A stretch of 64,000 bases of DNA from Proteobacteria bacterium DTSAM18. Lineage in GTDB: Bacteria > Myxococcota_A > UBA796 > GCA-2862545. The stretch is taken from the NCBI GenBank assembly GCA_028767165.1, contig JARACJ010000001.1, positions 620,001 to 684,000 of the forward strand. Direction: 5' to 3'. The notes under the pieces are model-generated. The model had not been told where the DNA came from, searched no databases, and saw nothing but the letters and a program-made list of their open reading frames with translations. Below are positions 50,884 through 60,585 of the stretch, in pieces (the stretch's first letter is position 1; each line of letters begins with the position of its first letter). Position numbers and translations under genes: made by a program.

Positions 50884-51882
50884 ATGCACTTCATCGACAC
50901 CCGGAAGAAGTCGTCTGAGCGACTTACGGCCGACGAGGAGAAGGATCTCGCACGCAAGATCCGCGCTGCTGAAGAGCGCGCCCGTCAGGCCATCGAGGGT
51001 GTAGACGTCGCCATGGAGATCCTCACCCGCCGTCCCGAGCGTGCCGAGCGTACGCGCGCGGGCGCCGTCGACCGCCTCGAGCAGGCCGTCGAGGCCGTCT
51101 GGCGTGGCTCCCGTGAGTTCCCCGAGCTCAAGCAGCGCGGCCGCGCCGCCAAGACCGCCTGGGCCGAGGCCGAGGCGCTCCGCTGGCAGCTCGCCATGTC
51201 CGGTCGTCGCATCGCCCATGGTGAGGCCCGCAAGCTCGCCGGCCCCTTCATGGACGAAGAGGATCTGGTGCAGGAGGGCTACATCGGCCTCCTCCGTGCC
51301 GCCAAGCGCTTCGATCCCGACCGCGACATCCGCTTCTCCACCTACGCCCGTTGGTGGGTTCGCGCCCAGATGACCCGCGCCATCGACCACACCGGTCGTC
51401 CCGTGCGCCTTCCCGGCTGCGCCGTCGAGCAGACCCGCAACCTGCGCAAGGCCATCAAGCGCTTCGAGGCTGCCGGCATCTCCTACGGCATCGCCGAGCT
51501 GGCCGAAGAGGTCGGCATCGACAAGGAGCGCGCCGAGCTGCTGCTGTCCCAGGGCAGCACCATCTCCCTCGAGCAGCCTGTCGACGACGGCCCCCGGCCC
51601 CGCTCCCTCGAGCGCTTCCTGTCGGACACGGACGCCGTCCGTCCCGACGGCGAGGCCATCCAGGCCCAGGAGCTGGCGCGCATGCACGATGCGTTCGAGA
51701 TGGTGCTCACCGAGCGCCACCGCTTCGTGCTCACCCGCCGCTACGGCCTGCAGGACGGCGAGTTCCGCACCCTGTCCGAGGTGGGCAAGGAGATGGGCCT
51801 GTCCCGCGAGCGCGTGCGTCAGATCGAGCGTGAGGCGCTCATCCGCCTCCGCGAGCAGAGCACCATCCGCGAAGGGCTGTGA
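50884..51882 (+). CDS. Sigma-70-family RNA polymerase sigma factor
   Basis: A 332-residue sigma factor from ATG 50884 (GGAG upstream). Region 2: FMDEEDLVQEGYIGLLRAAKRFDPDRDIRFSTYARWWVRAQMTRAI; region 3: LAEEVGIDKERAELLLSQGSTISLEQPV; region 4: DAFEMVLTERHRFVLTRRYGLQDGEFRTLSEVGKEMGLSRERVRQIEREALIRLRE. The long N-terminal helical stretch before region 2 (residues 1-115) and the size suggest a group 2/3 (RpoH-like) rather than an ECF factor. Overlaps the next gene by one to four bases. Regulon unknown. Confidence 0.92.
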   Translation: MHFIDTRKKSSERLTADEEKDLARKIRAAEERARQAIEGVDVAMEILTRRPERAERTRAGAVDRLEQAVEAVWRGSREFPELKQRGRAAKTAWAEAEALRWQLAMSGRRIAHGEARKLAGPFMDEEDLVQEGYIGLLRAAKRFDPDRDIRFSTYARWWVRAQMTRAIDHTGRPVRLPGCAVEQTRNLRKAIKRFEAAGISYGIAELAEEVGIDKERAELLLSQGSTISLEQPVDDGPRPRSLERFLSDTDAVRPDGEAIQAQELARMHDAFEMVLTERHRFVLTRRYGLQDGEFRTLSEVGKEMGLSRERVRQIEREALIRLREQSTIREGL

Positions 51883-52922
51883 TGCAAGGGGCCCTCGCCG
51901 GTCGTGCCGGGGTCCACACCATGTCGAGCGCCATGGGGCTGTTGCTCCTGGCGCGCCACCGCACGAAGAGCGCCACGGGGCTGTTGCCCCTGGCGCGCCA
52001 CCGCACGAAGAGCGCCACGGGGCTGTTGCCCCTGGCGCTCTTGGCCTGTTCGGGAGACCACGACGCCCCCGACGTCCCCACGGCGGACGCCAGCGAGGTG
52101 GAGACACCGGCCCCGCCCCGGTGCCCGTCGGCGCTGCAGTGGGAGGAAGTCGCCACCCTGCCGGCGGCGCTGTCCGAGCTGTCGGGCCTCGCAGCCACGC
52201 CTGCCGGCCTGGTGGGTCACAACGACTCTGGTGACGGCCCGAACCTGTACCTGCTGCCATGGGGCGACCTGTCCGCGCAGCCGACCACGATCGTGTTCGC
52301 CGACACGCCCCCCCGGGACGTCGAGGACATCGCCTGGCAGGATGGCGATCCCGGCCGCCTCTGGGTGGCCGACGTGGGCGACAACGCGGCGGTCCGCACG
52401 GACACGCGCCTGTACAAGGTCTTCGCGTCGGGCGAGACGGGCTGGACGAACGGGGGGGCCCACGACGTGGCCTTCGGCGACGGTCGTGCTCGCGACATGG
52501 AGGCCGTCTTCTGGTGGCCCGGGCGGGGGGCCCTCTTCGGGCTCGACAAGTCCCTCGATGCGCTGCCCCAGCTCTGGCGGTTCGACGAAGGGCAGGGGCA
52601 GTGGCGCGCGGAGCTGCAGCTCGACCTGCCTGCGCTCGGCAGCGCGGACTTCTTCGTGACGGCGGCGGACTTCGCCCACCTGGCCGGAGAGGACTGGATC
52701 CTCGTGAAGACCTACTTCTCGCTGCTGGCCTTCCGCGTGCTGCCGGGCGTGTCTCCGGAAGAGGTCTTCAGCTCCGAGCAGGCCTGCGTGCTCGAGGCGC
52801 CCCCAGGTACGCCACCGGCGGTGCTCGGCGAGGCGATCACCGCCTGGGACGGGCACCTGTACGCGGCGCCGGAAGGGCAGGGGGCCGCCCTGCTGCGCGC
52901 GGTGTGGACGCCTGCCCCCTGA
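51882..52922 (+). CDS. Predicted lipoprotein with duplicated signal-peptide segment
   Basis: About 346 residues from ATG 51882, which shares its A with the sigma-factor stop; ATG 51921 and 51933 are alternatives. The N terminus carries an in-frame 42-bp tandem duplication (see the repeat entry), so the hydrophobic signal segment GLLPLA appears three times, separated by RHRTK; the last copy runs into a lipobox LLAC. The mature part is a beta-propeller-like domain (AALSELSGLAATPAGLVGHNDSG, DVEDIAWQDGDPGRLWVADVGDN, ARDMEAVFWW). No known family name assigned. Confidence 0.7.
   Translation: MQGALAGRAGVHTMSSAMGLLLLARHRTKSATGLLPLARHRTKSATGLLPLALLACSGDHDAPDVPTADASEVETPAPPRCPSALQWEEVATLPAALSELSGLAATPAGLVGHNDSGDGPNLYLLPWGDLSAQPTTIVFADTPPRDVEDIAWQDGDPGRLWVADVGDNAAVRTDTRLYKVFASGETGWTNGGAHDVAFGDGRARDMEAVFWWPGRGALFGLDKSLDALPQLWRFDEGQGQWRAELQLDLPALGSADFFVTAADFAHLAGEDWILVKTYFSLLAFRVLPGVSPEEVFSSEQACVLEAPPGTPPAVLGEAITAWDGHLYAAPEGQGAALLRAVWTPAP
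51927..52038 (+). repeat. 42-bp in-frame tandem duplication in signal region
   Basis: Two complete copies (51927-51968 and 51969-52010) and the first 28 bases of a third (52011-52038). Copies 2 and 3 are identical over the shared part; copy 1 differs at two positions. The unit is 14 codons and encodes SATGLLPLARHRTK. Confidence 0.93.
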
Positions 52923-52937
52923 GAGTCCTGGGGGGAC

Positions 52938-54032
52938 TCAGGGCCGGGAGCCGGTGAGGTCGTAGGAGGCGGCCGCCATGGCCTCGACGAAGCCCTTCGC
53001 GGAGGTCTGGCGGGAGAAGGCATCGAGGCGCTGGAGCACGGTGGTGAGCTCCTCTCGCACGGCCGCCGCGAACGGATTGAGGTGCTGCAGCTCGTGGTGC
53101 AGCTCCGGGTTCTCGTGGGCCACGTCGAGGGCCGTGCGGAGCTGGCGCAGGAAGGTGGCGCTGCTGAACGGCTCGAGTTCCTGCAGGGGAGGGGCCTTTG
53201 CGGACAGGGCCTGGTGGAAGGCGAGGTTGACGATGTGCGACAGGCCGAGGACCCAGGCCACGGCGCGGTCGTGGTCGTCCGGGGAGGCACGGTGGGTGCG
53301 CACCATGGTCTGTGCGAAGAGTGCCTCGACCTCCGCGTCGGCCTCGGGGCATCCGATCGGCACGATCGCGAGGTTGCAGCCGGACAGCAGCGAGGTGTGG
53401 GGGCCGAACAGGGGGTGGATCGAGGTGGCCCGGACACCGGCGGCCCGCAGGGCCTCGTGGGCGGCGGCCAGGGGCTGCTTGATGGAGCAGATGTCGACCA
53501 CGAGGGCGCCGGTGCCGAGGTCGGCGATGCGCTGCAGGATCCCCGCAGCCGGCAGGATGGGGGTGCAGACCACCACGAGGTCGACGGCCAGGTCGGACGC
53601 GGCCCAGTCGGTGACGTGGGGGACGCCCGCGGTGGGGGGGACCGGATCGGCGACCGTGATCTCGTAGCCCTGGGCATCGAGGAAGGTGACGAACCAGTGG
53701 CCCATCGCGCCGCTTCCGCCGATGACGAGGGCCCTGCGTCCGGAGCCCGAGCTGGCCTGGGACACCCGATCCTGTTCCTGCACGGACAGGGAGGCCTTGA
53801 TGAGCTGCAGGGTGAGGGCCTCCGCCAGGTCTGGCGACAGGCCGTGTCGTTCCGCCTCCCGGCGTGCCCGGTCGAGCACGATCTTCTCGCGGCGGAAGTC
53901 CCGGGTACCGCGACCCATGGCCTGCTTCACCCGGCCGATCTGCAGGGACAGCTCATTGCGGCGGGCCGCGAGGGCCAGCAGCTCGGCGTCGGTGGCGGAG
54001 AGCTGTCGTCGCAGCTCCTCGAGCTCGTCCAT
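52938..54032 (-). CDS. tyrA: Chorismate mutase-prephenate dehydrogenase (T-protein-like)
   Basis: A 364-residue fusion. Residues 1-90 are an AroQ-type chorismate mutase (ELRRQLSATDAELLALAARR, ELSLQIGRVKQAMG). Residues ~95-364 are prephenate dehydrogenase: RALVIGGSGAMGHWFVTFLDAQGYEITVAD is the NAD-binding loop, DLVVVCTPI and LVVDICSIKQPL follow, and SIHPLFGPHT contains the catalytic His region. It converts chorismate to prephenate and then to 4-hydroxyphenylpyruvate for tyrosine. Same domain order as E. coli TyrA; monocistronic. Confidence 0.95.
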   Translation of the reverse strand: MDELEELRRQLSATDAELLALAARRNELSLQIGRVKQAMGRGTRDFRREKIVLDRARREAERHGLSPDLAEALTLQLIKASLSVQEQDRVSQASSGSGRRALVIGGSGAMGHWFVTFLDAQGYEITVADPVPPTAGVPHVTDWAASDLAVDLVVVCTPILPAAGILQRIADLGTGALVVDICSIKQPLAAAHEALRAAGVRATSIHPLFGPHTSLLSGCNLAIVPIGCPEADAEVEALFAQTMVRTHRASPDDHDRAVAWVLGLSHIVNLAFHQALSAKAPPLQELEPFSSATFLRQLRTALDVAHENPELHHELQHLNPFAAAVREELTTVLQRLDAFSRQTSAKGFVEAMAAASYDLTGSRP

Positions 54033-54115
54033 TCGTCCTCCTGGCGTCGAGGGTACCGTGTTCGGCTACGCCCCGACAGGGCACATGTGCTACTCCTCCC
54101 GGTCTGGAGGCACCC

Positions 54116-55579
54116 GTGAACGCAGACCTGGCCAACGACCGGAACCGCACCTCCTCCCACGGTCCCTGGCTGAAGCTGCTGCTGGGTCCTGTGGTGGCCG
54201 CCGCCATCTGGAGCCTCCCGGCGCCCGGCGCACTCGCCGGCGGTCCCTGGGTGGTGCTGGGCCTGGCCGCGTGGATGGTCCTGTGGTGGATGATGGAGCC
54301 CGTGGGGCGGGCGGTGCCGTCACTGCTGCCCCTGGTCGTGCTCCCGATGGGCGGCGTGATGTCCCTGAAGGAGGTCGCGCCGGCGTACGCCCACCCGCTG
54401 CTGCTGCTCATGTTCGGCGGCTTCGTCATGGGCGCGGGCATGGAGGCGGTGGGGCTGCACCAGCGCATGGCCTCGGCCCTCGTGCGGCCTGCGTGGATCC
54501 GCAAGGAGGGGCTGCGCGTGATGGGGGCCCTCATGCTGGCCTGCGCGCTCCTCAGCGGGCTCGTGTCCAACACCGCCACGGTGCTGATGCTGATGCCGAT
54601 GGCGCTGTGCCTGGCGGCGGCCCATGGTCCTGGCGCGCGGGCCTCCTTCGCCATGGCGCTCGCCTACGCGGCGTCCATCGGTGGCATGTCGACCCTGGTG
54701 GGCACGCCACCCAATCTGGTGCTGGCGGGCGTGCGGGAGGAGTTCCTCGGGGCGTCGGTGGGGTTCGCGGAGTGGATGTGGATCGGGGTGCCGGCCATGG
54801 TGCTGCTGCTCCCGCTGGCCTGGATGGTGGTGCGGCTTCGCGGTCCGGGTATCGAGCCCCGACAGGCGGATGCCTGGGCGCCCCAGGCCCGCACCCCCTG
54901 GAGCGGCGCGGAGCGGCAGGTGGCGGTGATCATCGCCCTGGCCCTGCTCGCCTGGCTCACCCGCACGCCCAAGGAGCTCGGCGCCGTCCGCGTGCCGGGG
55001 TGGGGCGACCTCGTCACGGGCACGGGCTCCTCCCTCGACGCCATGGTCGCCATCGCGGCCGCCATCGCCCTGTTCAGCCTGCGGCGCGGACGTGGCCCCG
55101 CGCTCACCTGGGAGCGCTTCTCGAAGGGCGCACCCTGGTCGGTGTGGTTCCTGATCGGCGGTGGGTTCGCGCTCGCCAAGGCCTTCCAGGTCTCGGGGCT
55201 CACCGAGGTGCTGGCCGGGGTGCTCACCCGCTGGGCAGACGCTCCCCCCACGCTGACGCTGCTGTTCATCCTGCTCGGCATGACCTTCCTGACCGAGCTC
55301 ACCAGCAACACGGCCACCGCCCAGGTGGTGCTGCCGGTGCTCGCGGTCGGCGCAGAGGCGTCGGGCATCCCGCCGATGATGTGGATGGTCCCCGCCACCC
55401 TGGCGGCGAGCTGCGCCTTCATGATGCCGGTGGCCACGGCGCCCAACGCGCTGGCGGTGGAGCAGGGCGAGCTCAGCGTGGCCACCATGGCCCGCACCGG
55501 GCTGTGGCTCAACCTCGGGTCGGCGCTGGTGCTCTGGGGCCTCGGCGTGTACTGGGTCCCGATCGTGCTGGGCTCCTGA
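54116..55579 (+). CDS. DASS/SLC13-family anion (dicarboxylate-type) symporter
   Basis: A 487-residue membrane protein starting at GTG 54116 with GGAGG upstream. About a dozen spans; the two SNT motifs of the family are present in GLVSNTATVLMLMPMAL (residues ~140-156) and FLTELTSNTATAQVVLPVL, and GTPPNLVLAGV is the conserved anion-site loop after the first repeat. Family members import Na+ with di/tricarboxylates or sulfate. Substrate cannot be read from the sequence. Confidence 0.92.
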   Translation: MNADLANDRNRTSSHGPWLKLLLGPVVAAAIWSLPAPGALAGGPWVVLGLAAWMVLWWMMEPVGRAVPSLLPLVVLPMGGVMSLKEVAPAYAHPLLLLMFGGFVMGAGMEAVGLHQRMASALVRPAWIRKEGLRVMGALMLACALLSGLVSNTATVLMLMPMALCLAAAHGPGARASFAMALAYAASIGGMSTLVGTPPNLVLAGVREEFLGASVGFAEWMWIGVPAMVLLLPLAWMVVRLRGPGIEPRQADAWAPQARTPWSGAERQVAVIIALALLAWLTRTPKELGAVRVPGWGDLVTGTGSSLDAMVAIAAAIALFSLRRGRGPALTWERFSKGAPWSVWFLIGGGFALAKAFQVSGLTEVLAGVLTRWADAPPTLTLLFILLGMTFLTELTSNTATAQVVLPVLAVGAEASGIPPMMWMVPATLAASCAFMMPVATAPNALAVEQGELSVATMARTGLWLNLGSALVLWGLGVYWVPIVLGS

Positions 55580-55639
55580 GGGGGCGGATCCGCAGCGAGG
55601 CGAGTGCACGCCGGGACACCAGGCAGGACACCTGCCCGG

Positions 55640-56973
<1,334 letters not shown>

Positions 56974-56974
<1 letters not shown>

Positions 56975-58671
56975 CACTCGGCCTCCGTCTCGTCGGGGGT
57001 GGTGTCGTCGCCGGAGGCGTCAGGGGGGGCCTCGGACTCCTCGAGGGGCTCCCAGTCGTCGAGCTGCTCCTCGTCGTCGACCTCCTCGAAGGAGACGTCC
57101 TGCAGCGAGTCGTCCTTGGAGGGGGGCTTGGCCCGGAACTCCTCGGGCAGCGGGGCCTCGTCGATCGGGATGTCCGGCTGCACGGCGGTGTAGGCGCGGC
57201 CATCCCAAGGGCGCACGAGGTCGAGCTTGTAGTTGGGCGGCTGCTCCCAGTCCTCGTACTGGCGGGTGATGTGGAACACGACCCGGCGGGAGGCCTGCAG
57301 CTCGTCGTACCGCTCGGTGGCCTGGGCGGGCTGGACCTCACCCATGCCTCGGAGGGAGATGCGGCTCGGGTGCACGCCCTGATCGAGCAGGCGCTCCCAG
57401 ATGGCCGTGGCGCGGGCGATGGACAGCTTGTAGTTGGCGCGGAACTCGCCATCCTCGGAGCTGTGGCCCTCGATGACCATGTGGGCGATGCGGCCGTTCT
57501 CGTTGAGCAGGCGCGCGATGTAGTCGAGGGTGGGGAGCGACTCGGGCTGCAGCTGGTGGCTGCCGAGGCGGAACCGCAGGGCGTCGCGGATGATGATCTG
57601 CTCGGAGACCACCCGGGCGAGCTCTCCTTCGCCCCACTCCGGCTCCTTCTCGATGATCTCTCCGGGCGTGCCGTTGATCTCGCGGACGTTGAACTGCAGG
57701 CCGTCGGGCCCGCCGGGGCGCGGACCTGCGCCGTCGATGTCGGCCACGTCGAGCTCGGAGGGCAGGGGGGGGCGCACCTTCTGGAACGTCAGGCCGAGGT
57801 AGGCGCGGGCATCGGTGGAGCCGTAGCCGTTGGTGAGGCCGCGGCCGGCGCCGATCTCGACGCCCACCAGATCGGAGACCTGCCACTTCGCACGGGCGAG
57901 CAGCTCGATGGCCGTCTCGCCGGCGCCACCGAGGTTGGCGAGGCCGAACCGGGTGTACACGCCGAGGCCGACGTCGACGGCGTTCGGGACGACGGTGACG
58001 TCGACGCCGGAGTTCCAGACGATCTCGCTTCCGAGCACCAGATCCTCGGTGGTGACCACCGGTTCGAAGCGGGCCATGAGGCCGGCGTCGGTCATCAGGC
58101 GCACGCGACCCACCCGTCCCATCAGCAGGTACGACAGGTGCATGCGGGGCATCGACTCGCCGGCGTAGAACTCGCGGCGGCTCGTGGGCATCCACACGTC
58201 GGTGCGAAGACCCATGGAGACGCCGGGCCTGCGCAGGAAGGCCCAGTGCATGCCGAGATCGAGGTCGCCGAACGCGAACCCCTCTGCCGCGTAGCGGGGC
58301 ACCTCGGCGCCCCACTGCAGCACCATGGGCATCACGGCGCGCAGGGTGAAGGCCCGGGAGACATCCACCGAGACGCCGAGGTAGTTCTCGACCCGGTGGG
58401 AGATGACCGCGCCGAGCTCCTGGTCGAACTCGTAGATGGTGAGCGGGTTGTTCAGGTAGGCCGACGACAGGCCCCAGCGCACGGAGCCCCCCCGTTCGTT
58501 GTCGGGGGTGTCGATGCCCGGCATGCCCGTCTTGGAGAAGGTGGGCGTGATGAGGGCGATGTCGCCGTCGTAGCCGTTGCGGGCGAGCGCGGGATCCTGG
58601 GCGGCCGCCAGGGACGGCAGGAGCGCGCCCGATACCGTGAGGGCTGGAAGGAGTCTTCGCAGGGGACCCAT
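56974..58671 (-). CDS. OmpA-family outer membrane protein
   Basis: A 565-residue protein, ATG 58671, with a signal peptide ([21 protein letters not shown]). Residues ~25-310 alternate amphipathic strands typical of a beta-barrel. An OmpA peptidoglycan-binding domain follows ([68 protein letters not shown]). The last ~90 residues form an acidic tail rich in Asp/Glu ([20 protein letters not shown]). Cotranscribed with the TSP3-repeat gene. Confidence 0.9.
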
Positions 58672-58792
58672 CGGCCTCGACCTCCATGGGATGGGGGGCC
58701 GGACTATACCCCAGATGGGCGGAAGAAGGGTTCCTCTGGCGGTCATGGGGCGGCTGGTGTAGACCTCGGCGAGGCCCCCGAGGAGTGTACCG

Positions 58793-60505
58793 ATGACCCC
58801 CGAGCACATCGAGCTCGTGCAGACCTGGCTCGACATGGACCCCGATCCCGAGACCCGTGAGGAGCTGGAGCGCCTGGTGGCCTCCGGCGATGCGGCGGCG
58901 TGGCAGGCACGGTTCGCGGGGCAGCTTCGCTTCGGCACCGCGGGGCTGCGGGCGCCCCAGGGGGCAGGGCCCATGGGCATGAACCGGGTCGTGGTGCGCC
59001 ACGTGGCCCATGCCCTGGGCCAGTACCTGCTCACGGTCGATGGCGGGGTGTGTGAGCAGGGCGTGGTCATCGGCTACGACGGCCGCCGCAACTCCGACGT
59101 GTTCGCCCAGGACACGGCCACGGTGCTGCAGACCCTCGGGTTCCGGGTGTGGATGTCGCGGAGGGTGGTGCCCACACCGGTGCTCGCCTACGCGGTGCGG
59201 GCGTTGGACGCGGCCGCGGGCGTGATGGTCACCGCCAGCCACAACCCCCCCGGCGACAACGGCTACAAGGTGTACTGGCGCGGTGGCGCACAGATCGTCC
59301 CGCCTCACGATGCCGGCATCCAGGACGCGATGCAGCGCTTCCACCCGACGAGGGATCTCATGTCCTGGCCGGATCTCACGGCGCCCGTGATCCCCCCCGA
59401 GGTGATCGATCGCTACGTGCGGGATGTGCTGGCGCTCCGGGTGCGGCGAACGGCCCCGGTTCGTGTGGTGTACTCGGCGATGCACGGCGTGGGCTCGCCG
59501 ATGGTCCGGCGCGTGCTGGGGGAGGCCGGGCACCGGGATCTGCACGTGGTGCAGGCCCAGGACACCCCCGATCCGGCTTTTCCCACCGTGGCGTTCCCCA
59601 ACCCCGAGGAGCCGGGCGCCCTCGATCTGACCTTGGCCCTGGGCGAGGCGGTGGGGGCCGACGTGGCGGTGGTCAACGACCCGGACGCCGACCGCCTGTC
59701 GGTCAGCCTGCCCCACCCCGAGGGCGGCTGGCGCACCCTCACGGGCAACCAGGTGGGGATCCTGCTGGCCGAGGAGCTGCTCTCCCGAGGGCTCGCGGGC
59801 GAGGCACCCGCGCTGGTGGCCACCACCATCGTGTCCACCTCGCAGCTCGCCCGGGTGGCCGAGGCCCACGGGGCGTCGCACCAGCTCACGCTCACGGGAT
59901 TCAAGTGGCTGGCCGAAGCGGGCATGGCCTTCGAGGCCGATGGCGGCCGCATGGTGCTCGGGTTCGAAGAGGCCCTCGGCTACTCCGCCGGGGGCGTCGT
60001 GCGTGACAAAGACGGCATCAGCGCGGCCCTGCTCGTGGTCGACATGGTCGCCGGCCTGAAGGCCGAGGGGCGCACCCTGTGGGACGAGCTCGACCGCCTC
60101 GCCCGGCGTGACGGACTGTTCGTGAGCCGACAGGTGGCGCAGCGCTTCGACGGCTCGGACGGCCAGGAGAGGATGCGGGCGCTGATGGCCGGGTTGCGGC
60201 AACGAACCCTCGAGCGGATCGGAGGGCAGGCGGTCGTGGAGACCTGGGACGTGCAGGAGGGCACCCGACGTTCCCCCCGGGGTACGGAGCGGCTCACGCT
60301 GCCCCGGAGCGACGTCCTCGCGTGGCACCTGGAGGGAGGCGGAAAGGTCCTCGCCCGGCCGAGCGGCACCGAGCCCAAGCTCAAGCTGTACTTCGAGGCT
60401 CGGGTGTCGGTACCGTCCGGTGCACCATTGTCCGGGTCGGATGCGGCCGCCCTGGAGCTGTTGGACGCGATGGAGGCGCAGGTGCGCTCCCTGGTCGGGC
60501 AATAG
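58793..60505 (+). CDS. Phosphohexomutase (phosphoglucomutase/phosphomannomutase)
   Basis: A 570-residue alpha-D-phosphohexomutase. LRFGTAGLRAPQGAGPMGMNR is the N-terminal phosphosugar region; VTASHNPPGDNGYKVYW holds the catalytic phospho-Ser; VAVVNDPDADRLSVSL is the Mg2+ loop; FEEALGYSAGG the sugar-specificity loop; LARPSGTEPKLKLYFEA the C-terminal phosphate-binding loop. The long N-terminal extension and size match the PGM type. GAGGAG upstream of ATG 58793. Substrate preference not assignable. Confidence 0.93.
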   Translation: MTPEHIELVQTWLDMDPDPETREELERLVASGDAAAWQARFAGQLRFGTAGLRAPQGAGPMGMNRVVVRHVAHALGQYLLTVDGGVCEQGVVIGYDGRRNSDVFAQDTATVLQTLGFRVWMSRRVVPTPVLAYAVRALDAAAGVMVTASHNPPGDNGYKVYWRGGAQIVPPHDAGIQDAMQRFHPTRDLMSWPDLTAPVIPPEVIDRYVRDVLALRVRRTAPVRVVYSAMHGVGSPMVRRVLGEAGHRDLHVVQAQDTPDPAFPTVAFPNPEEPGALDLTLALGEAVGADVAVVNDPDADRLSVSLPHPEGGWRTLTGNQVGILLAEELLSRGLAGEAPALVATTIVSTSQLARVAEAHGASHQLTLTGFKWLAEAGMAFEADGGRMVLGFEEALGYSAGGVVRDKDGISAALLVVDMVAGLKAEGRTLWDELDRLARRDGLFVSRQVAQRFDGSDGQERMRALMAGLRQRTLERIGGQAVVETWDVQEGTRRSPRGTERLTLPRSDVLAWHLEGGGKVLARPSGTEPKLKLYFEARVSVPSGAPLSGSDAAALELLDAMEAQVRSLVGQ

Positions 60506-60585
60506 AGCCGCTGCGCGGGCGTAGCGGAAGCGGACGAGTCCGCCCCGTTCGGTTAGGGTGGGCCGGAAACTTCTCGGAGAACGAC

